DNA of 64,000 nucleotides from Sphingobium sp. CECT 9361 (GCF_918741285.1 NZ_CAKKNC010000007.1:124001-188000); one strand, 5' to 3'. Shown: positions 33,494-43,066, counted from the stretch's first letter. The notes: a model not told the origin generated them from the sequence alone. Made by a program: numbers and translations.

Positions 33494-34822
33494 TTACCGC
33501 AATGCTGTCAGCTTGCCGTCATCCGCAAGAATATACAGCGTATTGTTAGCGACAACGGGCGACAATGACATGGAGTGATCCATGTCTTCCGCCTTCTGGA
33601 CCGCGCCGGTGGTCGGATCGACATACAGCATGTCGCCCTGCGTAGATACCAGGATCAATCGATTGCCCGCCAGCACGGGGCCGGTCCACCGAATCGCGCC
33701 CGTCTTCTTCTTGGCCTTGCGCCAACGATCAAGCTGACTGATCCAGCGAATGTTGCCCGTTGCGCGCGCCACGCAAAGCAGCTTGGCGTCATCGGTGACG
33801 ACGAAGACCCATTCGCCGACGACCCATGGCGTCGAAATGCCAGCAATGTTGATTTCCCACAAACGCTGCCCGCTGGTGAGTTCGTAGGAAGCCATGCGTC
33901 CGCCCTGCCCGATGGCAAAGACACGTCCGCGGTCGATCACTGGATCAGCGTCGATATCGGTCAGCGTCGCAACAGCCGTCGAAATGCTGGTCCGGGACAA
34001 TGCGTCTCCCCAAAGCGTCCGACCATTTTCATAACGGTAGGCATTGAGTTCGCCTGAGCTATACCCGGCCAGCACGGTGCCTTGCGCCGCGGCCGGAGCG
34101 GCTACGCCAAACACGGCGGTCACTTGCAGCGTAGCGGACTCAGTCCATTGCGTTTCGCCATCGCTCTGGTTGAGAGCGAAAATCTGATTGTCCTGGCTCA
34201 TGACATAAGCATGGCCGTTGGCTAGCGTCGGCGCGCCGCGCAATGGACCGCCGGGACGCTTTTTCCAGACGATTGAACCGTCGGCAACATTGAGAGCCAC
34301 GACATCGCCTACCCCGGTGGAAGCGAAGACGCGATCGCCCACGACGCTGACGCCGCCACCGAACAGCGATCTGCCATTGCCCTCGGCAGGCAGTGCGGTC
34401 TGCCAGAGACGGGCACCGGTCCCGGCGTCCATAGCGATGACCCGCGCTTCTGCATCCATCACGAACAGCTTGCCGCCGGATATCACAGGCGATGCGCCCA
34501 GTCGGGCGCGTGGCGTGCTACCACTGATTGTCGCGCTCCAGGCTTGCGCAGGCGATGCACCCAAAGCAACATGCCCCATCGCCTTCGACGGATTGCCGCC
34601 ATGCTGGGACCACTCGTCATTCGCCACCGCTTCGGGAAGGGTGATGGCAACTTCGGCCAGTGCGGGATCGACCTCTACGCCTTGCTCAGTGGACAGAATC
34701 GAGGTGCGCTTACCGACGACCGGCGTCTTCGGCCCGCCCTTCTTTCCGCCGATTATGCCACATCCGCCCAGCAACGCGATGCCAGCCAGCAGAGCACCGC
34801 TCCGGATCAATTTACTGCGCAT
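33494..34822 (-). CDS. bamB: Outer membrane assembly lipoprotein BamB
   Basis: 442 residues from ATG 34822, with GAGGA 11 bases upstream; it overlaps the preceding gene's stop by 11 bases. A lipoprotein signal ends in IALLGGCG. The rest is an eight-bladed PQQ-type beta-propeller, with repeats such as GARLWQTALP, GSIVWKKRPGG, GETQWTES, GQRLWEINIAG and GNIRWISQL. BamB supports BamA in inserting outer-membrane beta-barrels. It lies between the YfgM-like gene and der, as in E. coli. Confidence 0.94.
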   Translation of the reverse strand: MRSKLIRSGALLAGIALLGGCGIIGGKKGGPKTPVVGKRTSILSTEQGVEVDPALAEVAITLPEAVANDEWSQHGGNPSKAMGHVALGASPAQAWSATISGSTPRARLGASPVISGGKLFVMDAEARVIAMDAGTGARLWQTALPAEGNGRSLFGGGVSVVGDRVFASTGVGDVVALNVADGSIVWKKRPGGPLRGAPTLANGHAYVMSQDNQIFALNQSDGETQWTESATLQVTAVFGVAAPAAAQGTVLAGYSSGELNAYRYENGRTLWGDALSRTSISTAVATLTDIDADPVIDRGRVFAIGQGGRMASYELTSGQRLWEINIAGISTPWVVGEWVFVVTDDAKLLCVARATGNIRWISQLDRWRKAKKKTGAIRWTGPVLAGNRLILVSTQGDMLYVDPTTGAVQKAEDMDHSMSLSPVVANNTLYILADDGKLTALR

Positions 34823-35525
34823 TGTTGCCGCTATCCTCATTTTCAATCGCTTCGATTGCATCGATACCCAATAAGCCCGCCATCTGTCGCGCACGTGAAC
34901 GGATCGTCTGCGGCACAGTTTTGTCCTTGGCCATGGCTGCAAAAATAGGCCCTGCCAGATCGGGCTTGCTCATCTTCATGTAGGCAATAGCCGTCATTTC
35001 ACCTGCGCTGCCGAACCAAGGATCGCCAGCGACCGCCAATGGCTTCATCCGCGCGACGATATCGGCAGGCTTCATCTTGTCGAACTCAATCGACGTCTGC
35101 CGCACCAGCGCGAGATCGCGATAAGGCTGGTCAAGGCTCGTGTCCGCTGCCATCGCCTTATAGATGGCCAAAGCGCCCCCAGTATCGCCCTTACCTGCAG
35201 CGACTGCCGCCTTCGCCAATTGCGCGGCTGCGCGATAACCCGACTGGTCCGCTTTGCTCAGAGCGTCCAGCTTGGCCGCATCGGGCACACCGCCAGCAGC
35301 CACCACATCAAGCACCTTCGCCATTTCCTCGGCGGTCTCACCGGACTTGCGGGCGCTGTGATGCTCCCAATAGAGCCAACCGGCGAATGCGATCAAACCC
35401 GCAACGATCGCGCCAACGACCCAGCGGCCATAATTCTGCCAAAAGCGCAGCATCCGATCCTGTCGGACGGCGTCATCGACTTCGCGCATAAAGGCTTCAT
35501 TGGGTTGTGGCGTAATGGCCAACAT
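34812..35525 (-). CDS. YfgM-like membrane-anchored tetratricopeptide protein
   Basis: 237 residues. Cytoplasmic N-terminus (FMREVDDAVRQDRMLRFWQN), one membrane helix at about residues 37-53 (VVGAIVAGLIAFAGWLYWE), then a periplasmic region of helical TPR-like repeats. This is the YfgM architecture; YfgM is an ancillary SecYEG/periplasmic chaperone-network protein. It is upstream of bamB and der, the conserved order, and downstream of panB. Confidence 0.88.
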   Translation of the reverse strand: MLAITPQPNEAFMREVDDAVRQDRMLRFWQNYGRWVVGAIVAGLIAFAGWLYWEHHSARKSGETAEEMAKVLDVVAAGGVPDAAKLDALSKADQSGYRAAAQLAKAAVAAGKGDTGGALAIYKAMAADTSLDQPYRDLALVRQTSIEFDKMKPADIVARMKPLAVAGDPWFGSAGEMTAIAYMKMSKPDLAGPIFAAMAKDKTVPQTIRSRARQMAGLLGIDAIEAIENEDSGNNAQ

Positions 35526-35597
35526 CGCTCTCCGGTACTACAGCAAAACAGGGGGGAATTGGCCGCGGACCTTAGCGATCCGTTGCCTTTGCGCAAC

Positions 35598-36470
35598 TTA
35601 CTTTTTCGGACGATACACCTGTTCGTCAGTGGGAAAGCTCCGGTCGCGGACATCGCTGGCGTAGCGCGTCGCCGCACCAGCAATCATATCGCCCATTGCT
35701 TCATAGCGTTTAACAAACCGCGGTACACGGTCGAACATGCCAAGCATGTCCTCGGTCACCAAAACTTGCCCATCGCACCTGGCTGAGGCGCCTATCCCGA
35801 TGACCGGACAAGGCACTGCGGCTGTGATCGCATCGGCGACATCTTCCAATACGCCTTCGACTACCATGGTGAAACATCCCGCTTCCGCAACCACTTTGGC
35901 ATCGCGCAGGATTTTGGCGGCTTCCGCGTCGCTGCGTCCCCGCGCGCCATAGCCGCCCAGCGCATTGACCGCTTGAGGCGTTAAGCCAACATGCGCGCAC
36001 ACAGGAATGCCCCGCGCCAACAAGAAGGCGATCGTTTCCGCCATGGCTTCCCCGCCCTCCAGCTTTACGCCAGCCGCGCCGGTTTCTTTGAGGATTCGCG
36101 CGGCACTTTCGAACGCCTGTACCGGGGACGCCTCGTAACTGCCAAACGGCATATCGACGATCACGACCGAGTGATAGCTGCCACGGACAACAGCGGCGCC
36201 GTGTGCGCACATCATGTCGAGGCTGACCGGGACCGTCGAGGGCAAGCCGTAGATTACCTGACCCAACGAATCTCCAACAAGCAGAAGATCGCAGTGCGGA
36301 TCAAGCAATTGTGCCATGCGGGCGGTGTACGCCGTCAGCATCACAATAGGCTCTGCGGTCACTCCATCCGCCTTTCGCGCACGGATCGCCGGAACGGTGA
36401 GACGTTTCATTGGCGCAGGCGTGGGGTTGGCGCGGCTGGTCGATGTATCGATGGTGAAAGTCGTGGACAT
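35598..36470 (-). CDS. panB: Ketopantoate hydroxymethyltransferase
   Basis: 290 residues. Motifs: [28 protein letters not shown] (Mg-binding Asp), [16 protein letters not shown] [33 protein letters not shown] and VIGIGAS. It makes ketopantoate from ketoisovalerate and methylene-tetrahydrofolate for coenzyme A; coaD in the same window serves the last part of that pathway. Followed by the yfgM-like gene after 72 bp. Confidence 0.97.
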   Translation of the reverse strand: MSTTFTIDTSTSRANPTPAPMKRLTVPAIRARKADGVTAEPIVMLTAYTARMAQLLDPHCDLLLVGDSLGQVIYGLPSTVPVSLDMMCAHGAAVVRGSYHSVVIVDMPFGSYEASPVQAFESAARILKETGAAGVKLEGGEAMAETIAFLLARGIPVCAHVGLTPQAVNALGGYGARGRSDAEAAKILRDAKVVAEAGCFTMVVEGVLEDVADAITAAVPCPVIGIGASARCDGQVLVTEDMLGMFDRVPRFVKRYEAMGDMIAGAATRYASDVRDRSFPTDEQVYRPKK

Positions 36471-36517
36471 GGCTGCGCTCTACCCCAGCCGCAAAGCAGG
36501 CGCAAACCAAGTAAGGA

Positions 36518-37042
36518 TTAGTCGTCCTTGTCAGGCAAGAGTTCGGGAACTTCCGCTTGAGCCGCCTTGTTGGGTGCTGCCGGGAAAGCACAGCCTTTGT
36601 TCAGGCCCATCCCTTTCAGAAATGCCCGGCGGACAGACCCGGCATACACTGCCGCTTCGACGCGGCGCTGCTGTTTGTCTGCGCCAGTAATGACCCGCAC
36701 CAATCCGAGTCCCGGCAAGATCGACCTGACGACTTCGCCAGCAGCGGTAGCAGCCAATGCCGATCCTTCACCTTTTTTCTTCTCCGGCGCATCCGCGTCG
36801 GGGCCAAGTGCGGTACCCAGCTTCAATACTTCCGCACTGATCTGTTTGCATGTGCGCATATTTCGGGTGGAATAAGGCGCACTGGCGGCCAGTTGCAAGA
36901 TCTCCGGGATCTTGTCATCCTTGATCCGCGTATCGCGCAACGGTTGAGTTACGGCGCGCTCTACCTTGCTTTGATTCTGTGCATGGACCGGCGTTACCAA
37001 GACAAATGGCAACAGGATAAAGAAAGCTTTGTAACGCTGCAT
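36518..37042 (-). CDS. Exported protein of unknown function
   Basis: 174 residues, ATG 37042 with a perfect GGAGG six bases upstream. Signal peptide MQRYKAFFILLPFVLVTPVH with cleavage after HAQ or AHA. The mature part begins with VERAVTQPLRD and IPEILQLAASAPYS, has paired cysteines (CKQI near residue 65 and GCAF near 151) and an acidic tail. It resembles small conserved periplasmic proteins of sphingomonads, but I do not recognise a named family. It lies downstream of the TonB receptor on the same strand (87 bp). Confidence 0.75.
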   Translation of the reverse strand: MQRYKAFFILLPFVLVTPVHAQNQSKVERAVTQPLRDTRIKDDKIPEILQLAASAPYSTRNMRTCKQISAEVLKLGTALGPDADAPEKKKGEGSALAATAAGEVVRSILPGLGLVRVITGADKQQRRVEAAVYAGSVRRAFLKGMGLNKGCAFPAAPNKAAQAEVPELLPDKDD

Positions 37043-37129
37043 GTAGGACCTCCACTGACGATTATCGTATCGACTGCGGAAGGAAACGCGGGAGCCGCCA
37101 ATCGGCTCCCGCTTCGTTACGAAAAGGTA

Positions 37130-39547
37130 TCAAAAACTGCCTTTGATAGTTAGACCGTAGGTGCGCGGGTCGCCGGGCTGACCAGCCACCAAGCCAACAT
37201 TGCCAGGCGCAGTCTGAAGCAGTTCGAAGTAGTTCACGTCGGATGCGTTACGCACCCAACCGAACACGTCGAGATTGCCGCCACGGAAGCCAAGCCGGAA
37301 ATTGGTCACGGCGTAGCCTTTGATCCAGGTGTAGTCGGACGGTGACGGGTTGGACGAGAAGTGCGAACGATAATTGCCATCTACGCCAAGGTACACCTGG
37401 CCTTCCCTGGCCAGCAAGGTGACGGGCACATTGGCTTCCGCGCCATAGGACAGCGATATCTTCGAAACGCCGGGCAAGCGCTGACCGGAAATGTCGCAGT
37501 TTGCTGGGCTTAGCCCACCCGGAGTACCCGGCGCGCTGGCGGTCTGCCCTGCCGCCACTGTCGTTCCGCCCGAAAGCTCGGGCGGGCAAGGGGCATCTAC
37601 GAACTTCACATATTTCGCATCGGTGTAAGCACCGTTGACATAGGCGGTGAAACGCTCGCTCGGACGGATCGCGAAATCGGCCTCGATGCCTTGCGACCGG
37701 ACCTTGCCCGCATTGGCCAGATAGCCGCGCAGAACACCAAGCTGGCCGTTGGTAACAGTTGCCTGATAATTTTTGATGTCGGTGCGGAACGCCGCAAGGT
37801 TGAAGGTGGCTTTGCGATCCCAAAGCTGCGTCTTGATACCCGCCTCGAAATGATTGACCGATTCCGGCTTGATTTCCGACAGCAACGGGTTGCCGGCAGC
37901 GTCGGTCGGCAGCCCGTTCTGATTGATACCAAAGGTTTTGAAGCTCTTGGCATATGTCGCGTACGCCAGAACGTCGGAGGCAACTTTGTAGCTGGCAGTA
38001 AAATCGTAAGTGAAGTTCCAGTCGCTATCTGATGGTGCACTGGTCTGCGGAGAGAAAATGCCGCATTGAGCCGCGCCAATGGACCCTGCCGGTTGCGGGC
38101 ACGTCGAGTTGGCCCCCGCCCCGGTTGTAACGACGCGCTGATAGAAGCCCGACTTCTTATCGTAGTTCAGACGGACACCGGGCTGAAGCGTCAAGGCGTC
38201 GGTAAGTTTCCAGCTTAACTGACCGAACAAAGCGACGCTCGTGCTCTTGAGGTTTTGTGTATTGCGTGCAGTCAGGCCCTGCAGAACGGCAGGGTTGTTG
38301 GCCAGTGCTCCAGTAAGGTTCCATTTGCTGGACGCCGATCCCTGCTGCTCGAAACCTTGCGTGTCGATCCGCTGATTGAACGCGAACGCACCCAGCACGA
38401 AATCAAACTTCTGCCCGGAATAATTGTACCGCAACTCCTGGGAATACTGATCCTGCTGCGATGGGTTGTTCGATGCAGACACGATATCTAGCCCTGTGAA
38501 ATCACGGTCATTTTCCGGCTTCCAGTCCCAGAACCGCCACGCCGTTACCGATGTCAGCGTACCGGGGCCAACGTCCCATTTGACCTTCAGCGATGCACCG
38601 CCGATTATGTTTCCTGCGCTCAACGGCGAATTGACGTCGGTCAAGCGATCGAACGGATTACGGCTCACCACGGTATAGTTCTCTGCCGCCGCCAATGCAT
38701 CATACTGTCGTGCGAGCGCACGCTGTGTCCGACCGACGCGCACGAACACAGTGCCGCAGCATTCAGGATCCTGCCTGCTGTAATCGCCGGCAAGGGTAAT
38801 GCTCAAATCCTCGTTCGGCTTGAACAGCAACTGGCCACGCACGCCCAGATTGTCCTGCTCGTTAACCCAGCGATCCGACGTTACGTTGTAGATAGTGCCG
38901 CGGCGCGAGGTGGTCGACGCAGCGATGCGGGCGGCCACCTTGTCCGACAACGGGCCAGAGACGGCTGCTTTGGCTTGTTTGAAATTCAGATTACCGAACG
39001 TCACTTCGGCTCTGCCTTCGAAATCGAAGGTGGGCTGATTGGTCGTAATGTTGATGGCACCCGCCATGGTATTCTTGCCGTAGAGCGTGCCTTGCGGACC
39101 GCGCAACACTTCGACCTGAGCCACATCCAGGAAGTCGAACACCGCAGCGGCGACCCGCGCATTGTAAACGTCATCGACATAGATGCCGACGCCCTGCTCA
39201 AACCCGTCGCTGGTCAGGCCGAATGGCACGCCGAGGCCACGAATGTTGACGGCCGTGTTGCGCGGGTTAGACGAGTAGACTTGTAGCGTGGGCGTAAGTT
39301 GCTGAAGCTTCTGGATGTTGAAATTGCCCGTCGCCTCTATGCTGTTTCCATTGATGACCGAAATTGCCAAAGGCACTTCCTGCGCCGTTTCGACACGACG
39401 ACGGGCCGTAACGACGATCCCGGAGTTGCTAGCATCGCCGGATGTCGCGGCTTGATCGACCGGCGCTGCTTCCTCCTGCGCATATGCTGCAGGCACGGCT
39501 ATTGGTGCGCTCGCCGCCGTGGCGAGCAACAGAAAACGAATGCTCAT
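37130..39547 (-). CDS. TonB-dependent outer-membrane receptor
   Basis: 805 residues; GAGGGG lies upstream of ATG 39547. Signal peptide ends AAYAQ. TonB box/plug region: SGIVVTARRRVETAQEVPLA, then VNIRGLG, GVGIYVDDVY, VEVLRGPQGTLYGKNTMAGA. The 22-strand barrel follows (YSQELRYNY, LFGQLSWKLTDALTLQPGVR, ATYAKSFK, NHFEAGIKTQLWD, TAYVNGAYTDAKY) and ends in GLTIKGSF with terminal Phe. It imports a bulky nutrient; substrate not readable. It appears to be the last large gene of the operon with the YezD-like and hydrolase genes. Confidence 0.95.
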   Translation of the reverse strand: MSIRFLLLATAASAPIAVPAAYAQEEAAPVDQAATSGDASNSGIVVTARRRVETAQEVPLAISVINGNSIEATGNFNIQKLQQLTPTLQVYSSNPRNTAVNIRGLGVPFGLTSDGFEQGVGIYVDDVYNARVAAAVFDFLDVAQVEVLRGPQGTLYGKNTMAGAINITTNQPTFDFEGRAEVTFGNLNFKQAKAAVSGPLSDKVAARIAASTTSRRGTIYNVTSDRWVNEQDNLGVRGQLLFKPNEDLSITLAGDYSRQDPECCGTVFVRVGRTQRALARQYDALAAAENYTVVSRNPFDRLTDVNSPLSAGNIIGGASLKVKWDVGPGTLTSVTAWRFWDWKPENDRDFTGLDIVSASNNPSQQDQYSQELRYNYSGQKFDFVLGAFAFNQRIDTQGFEQQGSASSKWNLTGALANNPAVLQGLTARNTQNLKSTSVALFGQLSWKLTDALTLQPGVRLNYDKKSGFYQRVVTTGAGANSTCPQPAGSIGAAQCGIFSPQTSAPSDSDWNFTYDFTASYKVASDVLAYATYAKSFKTFGINQNGLPTDAAGNPLLSEIKPESVNHFEAGIKTQLWDRKATFNLAAFRTDIKNYQATVTNGQLGVLRGYLANAGKVRSQGIEADFAIRPSERFTAYVNGAYTDAKYVKFVDAPCPPELSGGTTVAAGQTASAPGTPGGLSPANCDISGQRLPGVSKISLSYGAEANVPVTLLAREGQVYLGVDGNYRSHFSSNPSPSDYTWIKGYAVTNFRLGFRGGNLDVFGWVRNASDVNYFELLQTAPGNVGLVAGQPGDPRTYGLTIKGSF

Positions 39548-39649
39548 TGAAACCCCTCTTCATTCCGTTGTCGGATTGGACATAACGGCGTCTCCGGGGG
39601 TCCGGTCGAAGCCCGTATTTAGCAGAGCTTGGAAAAGCGCCTGTCTCTA

Positions 39650-39859
39650 TCAGGCAGAAAAGCGCGTCTTTTCCGTCACATCAAGTTGCACGACACGCGC
39701 ATCATGCACGGTCAAAGTGATCGACCCGAACCGCAACGATTCCAAAGCCGTTTTTATCGCCGCGATGCTTGCATCGATGTTGATCCGGCCTGCTTCGCCC
39801 GTAGTCGCTGACGCAGGGCGCGCAGGTCGGATAAAGCGTTCCGGCTCGTCATTGCTCAT
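39650..39859 (-). CDS. YezD-like small protein (DUF2292)
   Basis: 69 residues with an ideal AGGAGG ribosome site six bases before ATG 39859. The C-terminal half, AIKTALESLRFGSITLTVHD then ARVVQLDVTEKTRF, matches DUF2292/YezD (alternating strand pattern GSxTLxxxDxxVVQxxxTEKxR). Such proteins are commonly found next to sulfate, sulfonate or cysteine genes. It lies between the TonB receptor and the RBBP9-like hydrolase. Confidence 0.82.
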   Translation of the reverse strand: MSNDEPERFIRPARPASATTGEAGRINIDASIAAIKTALESLRFGSITLTVHDARVVQLDVTEKTRFSA

Positions 39860-39945
39860 CGTTCACCTCCTGCCGTCATACATATCTCAACTTACACAAT
39901 AGACAAAAAAGCAATGCTCGGGGGATTGCAAGATAAACTATCCTT

Positions 39946-40641
39946 TCACCTCTGGATGCCTTGGGAGCAACCGTTTGCGCCAGATACCGATCTGAACAAC
40001 CTGGGCGGCGCAGATTGTGATGCTGCGCTTTGATCTTCGGATAGCGCAATCAGATGGTCGAGCAATGACTGGCCAAAGCGCCATTCGCCCAACCCGCTTT
40101 CTGCGTTGATGTGACCGCTATGTCCGGCGTCGACGATCTGACTGCCCCAATTTTTGCCGATGCTGTGCGCCCGCTCATAGAAAATATAGGGGTCATTTCG
40201 ACTGGCCACCACGATTGACGGGAAAGGTAGGGCAGCGCGGGGAACGGGTGCAAATCCGCCGATGGTTTCCGGCGTTTCCATACGCTCGCAATCAGGGGGT
40301 GCGACGAGTAGAGCGCCTGCCACCGGCCACCCATAAGGCTGGCTTTGCAACGCGCCCCACCAAGCGACCGCATGGCAACCCAAACTGTGTGCCGCAAGAA
40401 TGATGGGCGCACCAAATCCATGTGCCGTTTCCCGGATGGCCGTGTCCAGGCGGTTTACCCAGCTATTGCGGGTGGGACTCGCCCAACTGCCAAGGTCCAC
40501 CCGGTGGCAGTCACCCCGCGTCGCTTCCCACAAGGTTTGCCAATGTCCCGGACCACTGTTGTTGAGGCCCGGGACGGTCAGCACCACGGGCTGTTGTGTT
40601 CGTCCACCTTGCAGTGAACTCGACCGCACGTATCGATCCAT
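39946..40641 (-). CDS. RBBP9/YdeN-type alpha/beta hydrolase
   Basis: 231 residues from ATG 40641 (AAGGAG seven bases upstream). Nucleophile elbow AHSLGCHAV, oxyanion region VPGLNNSGPGHWQTLWE, acid in SRNDPY and catalytic His in DAGHSGHIN: the full triad of the small RBBP9-type serine hydrolases. Natural substrates are unknown. It is the first gene behind the operator/promoter at 40678-40711 and downstream of the Rrf2 regulator. Confidence 0.87.
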   Translation of the reverse strand: MDRYVRSSSLQGGRTQQPVVLTVPGLNNSGPGHWQTLWEATRGDCHRVDLGSWASPTRNSWVNRLDTAIRETAHGFGAPIILAAHSLGCHAVAWWGALQSQPYGWPVAGALLVAPPDCERMETPETIGGFAPVPRAALPFPSIVVASRNDPYIFYERAHSIGKNWGSQIVDAGHSGHINAESGLGEWRFGQSLLDHLIALSEDQSAASQSAPPRLFRSVSGANGCSQGIQR

Positions 40642-40677
40642 CGTCCTGCTCCTTGCTTGTTGCACGTAACAGGTAAT

Positions 40678-40711
40678 TCTATTATTATAGTAGACAATAG
40701 AGCAGCGCCAA
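40678..40711 (-). promoter_or_regulatory. Promoter with overlapping inverted repeat (putative Rrf2 operator)
   Basis: On the minus strand TTGGCG (40711-40706), a 16-base spacer and a perfect TATAAT (40689-40684) form a sigma-70-like promoter for the hydrolase-YezD-TonB receptor operon. An inverted repeat TCTATTGT-N8-ATAATAGA (40701-40678) covers the spacer and -10, the usual place for a repressor. One arm, TCTATTGT, recurs at 39903-39896 ahead of the YezD-like gene. Confidence 0.6.
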
Positions 40712-40757
40712 AATGTGGCGAATTTTAGGCAGGCGGAAACGGGATCGTAGCGTGGGG

Positions 40758-41180
40758 CTATTCCACGTCCAGCGGCACAGGCTCTGCTAGGCTAATGCCA
40801 TCCAGAACGCGCGCCGTCTCGTCACGGACACGCAACATCAGTCGATGCAAGCGGCACTCCGATTCCGGTAGGCAATTGGCGCAGGTCTCGTGCGCGAATC
40901 GGCTGGCACAAGGGGTCAGTGCCAACGATCCTCGCGTCAACCGAACGATATCGCCATAGCTGATGTCGATCGGCGACAGTGCCAGCCAATATCCGCCATC
41001 GCGTCCGCGCTGCGTATCGACCAGCCCTTCACGCGACAGTTCGGACAGGATCACCGTCAGGAATTTGGCGGGTATCTTCTGCGTCTCGGCAATGTCCGTG
41101 AGCGGAACTGGTCCCTGCCCATATTGATCCGCCAGATGTTGCAGAGCGCGTATGGCATAACGGGTCTTTTGAGACAGCAT
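40758..41180 (-). CDS. Rrf2-family transcriptional regulator with cysteine cluster
   Basis: 140 residues from ATG 41180 (MLSQKTRYAIRALQHLA, the usual Rrf2 start; ATG 41189 adds three). Winged helix with KIPAKFLTVILSELSREGLV and the wing TQRGRDGGYWLALSP. Four cysteines, Cys91, 100, 103 and 109, lie in the region that holds the Fe-S cluster in IscR, NsrR and RsrR, so it may sense iron-sulfur state or redox; CymR-like sulfur sensing is the alternative. It precedes the hydrolase-YezD-TonB receptor operon. Confidence 0.9.
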   Translation of the reverse strand: MLSQKTRYAIRALQHLADQYGQGPVPLTDIAETQKIPAKFLTVILSELSREGLVDTQRGRDGGYWLALSPIDISYGDIVRLTRGSLALTPCASRFAHETCANCLPESECRLHRLMLRVRDETARVLDGISLAEPVPLDVE

Positions 41181-41246
41181 GTCTCTCATTCCACCGATAT
41201 GCCGGGAATATCAAGTGTTCAGGAAGAGATAGTGTCAGCTTCGTTT

Positions 41247-42272
41247 TTAGGGTGCGAGAGATGCGCGGGCCAGCCCCGGAAAATCCGTGAAAAACCCATC
41301 CACGCCTGTTGCCACCAGCGCCCGCACCGCTGCCGCAAAATTTCCGTGTGCCGCAGGATCATCGCCGAGTCGCAACGCGGGCGGCAGGAACATATTTTCT
41401 GCGCGCAACGTCCACATATGCACCTGAATTCCGGCATTATGCGCGCGCGCCACGAACCCAGTATCGCGGCCGTCAGGCGCAACAATCAGCGTGCCATTCG
41501 CACCGATCGCATTGGCATAGCCCGCGATCTGCTTCATGCCTTCGCTGGTCAGCATGTCCGCATAGGATGTTTCGGGATGGTCGGCCGGACTGCCTTGCGC
41601 ATCGACCAATTGAACAAGACGCAGGCGCGTTTTCACGCGCAAGGCTTTCAGGTTGTCCACCTCGAACGATTGGATGAATACCGGATCGTCGGGCGAAGTA
41701 TATCCGTAGCGGTCCAACAGCGCGAGCAACGTCGCTTCATGCGGCAAACCGATGTAGGCGAAATAGCTGGGATGCTTGGTCTCTGGATACACGCCGATGC
41801 GCCGCCGCGTTTCGGCATTTTTCGCGTCGATCAGCTTGAGCACTTCCTCGAATGTCGGCACCTGATACAGACCGTCAAAGCGTCGGTTCGCGGTGCGCAC
41901 TTCCGGCAGCCGTTCCCGCGCGCGCAAGGTACGTAACTCCGCGAGCGTAAAGTCCTCGGTAAACCACCCCGTAATCTGCTCGCCGTCGATGGTCTTAGTC
42001 GCCTTGCGGTCGGCAAATTCAGGATGGGACGCAACGTCGGTCGTGCCGCCGATTTCATTCTCATGCCGCACAACCAGAACGCCGTCCTTGGTCAGCACCA
42101 GATCGGGCTCGATAAAGTCAGCGCCCTGATCAATCGCACGCTCATATCCTGCGAGCGTGTGTTCGGGACGCTCGCCACTGGCGCCGCGGTGGGCAATGAT
42201 GATCGGATCGGTGGCCATAGCGACCATCGGCATAGCCGCCAGCAGCGCGGCGGCAAACAGAGTTTTCAACAT
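41247..42272 (-). CDS. Periplasmic glycerophosphodiester phosphodiesterase
   Basis: 341 residues from ATG 42272. Signal peptide MLKTLFAAALLAAMPMVAMA. GDPD domain with IIAHRGASGERPEHTLAGYE (catalytic His), GADFIEPDLVLTKDG (metal-binding Glu and Asp) and VVRHE. It resembles exported GlpQ, which splits deacylated phospholipids into glycerol-3-phosphate and alcohol. Ends 57 bp before the Rrf2 gene on the same strand. Confidence 0.93.
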   Translation of the reverse strand: MLKTLFAAALLAAMPMVAMATDPIIIAHRGASGERPEHTLAGYERAIDQGADFIEPDLVLTKDGVLVVRHENEIGGTTDVASHPEFADRKATKTIDGEQITGWFTEDFTLAELRTLRARERLPEVRTANRRFDGLYQVPTFEEVLKLIDAKNAETRRRIGVYPETKHPSYFAYIGLPHEATLLALLDRYGYTSPDDPVFIQSFEVDNLKALRVKTRLRLVQLVDAQGSPADHPETSYADMLTSEGMKQIAGYANAIGANGTLIVAPDGRDTGFVARAHNAGIQVHMWTLRAENMFLPPALRLGDDPAAHGNFAAAVRALVATGVDGFFTDFPGLARASLAP

Positions 42273-42312
42273 CAAGCGCGCTTATCGCATGTGCATGACG
42301 TCGACATGACGG

Positions 42313-42660
42313 TCATGCGAATGCCGCTGCATAAGCATCCGGCTTGAACCCGACGAGCCGCCGATCGCCCAGGTCCAGCACCGGGCGTTTGATCATCGAG
42401 GGGTTCGCGACCATCAGTGCCACGGCCTTGTCCGCATCGATGCCTTGCTTGTCCGCATCGGGCAGAGCGCGATACGTCGTACCCGCCCGGTTGAGGATTA
42501 CTTCCCAGCCATGCTCATCCACCCAGCAGCGCACGGTCGCTGCGTCGATCCCGGATGCCTTGTAATCGTGAAACGCAAAGGCAATGCCGTTGCTGTCCAG
42601 CCACGTGCGGGCTTTCTTGATCGTGTCGCAATTCTTGATGCCATACATCGTGATCGTCAT
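42313..42660 (-). CDS. ArsC/Spx-family (YffB-like) reductase
   Basis: 115 residues with AGGAA upstream of ATG 42660. Thioredoxin-fold start TMYGIKNCDTIKKARTWLD with a single active cysteine, then HDYKASGID and IKRPVLDLGDRRLVGF. This is the arsenate-reductase-like family of the YffB branch rather than a proven arsenate reductase; no other ars genes are near. Likely a glutathione-dependent thiol reductase. Confidence 0.88.
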   Translation of the reverse strand: MTITMYGIKNCDTIKKARTWLDSNGIAFAFHDYKASGIDAATVRCWVDEHGWEVILNRAGTTYRALPDADKQGIDADKAVALMVANPSMIKRPVLDLGDRRLVGFKPDAYAAAFA

Positions 42661-42679
42661 GATTCTGTTCCTACCACGC

Positions 42680-43066
42680 TTAAGCGGCGTTGCGCAGCGC
42701 GGTAACTTGGATCTCGATCTTCATCTCCGGTTTCACCAGACCGCAGACGATGCACGTCGCTGCCGGTCGGATAGAACCGAACACGCCGCCCAGCACTGGC
42801 CCAATCGCATCCCAATACGCCGCGTCGCTGATGTAATAAGTCGCGCGCACGACATCGCCGAAGTTGAAGCCGCCTTCGCTCAGGGCTTTTCCGATGACCG
42901 CCAAGGCATTGCGCGCCTGATCCGCAACATCGTCAGGCATCGCCCGCGTTTCGGGATCGTAACCTGTCGTCCCGGCCACGAAACACCAATCCCCCTGCAC
43001 CACGGCGCGTGAATAGCCGACCTGCGCTTCAAAGGGAGAGCCGGAAGAAATCAGTGTGCGAGTCAT
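42680..43066 (-). CDS. RidA/YjgF-family protein
   Basis: 128 residues. YjgF fold with SRAVVQGDWCFVAGTTGYDP, QARNALAVIGKALSEGG and RATYYISD; the C-terminal part shows RPAATCIVCGLVKPEMKIEI, in which the Arg needed for imine deamination in RidA is present. It probably hydrolyses reactive enamine/imine intermediates or a related metabolite. Nineteen bases upstream of the ArsC/Spx-like gene on the same strand. Confidence 0.9.
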   Translation of the reverse strand: MTRTLISSGSPFEAQVGYSRAVVQGDWCFVAGTTGYDPETRAMPDDVADQARNALAVIGKALSEGGFNFGDVVRATYYISDAAYWDAIGPVLGGVFGSIRPAATCIVCGLVKPEMKIEIQVTALRNAA

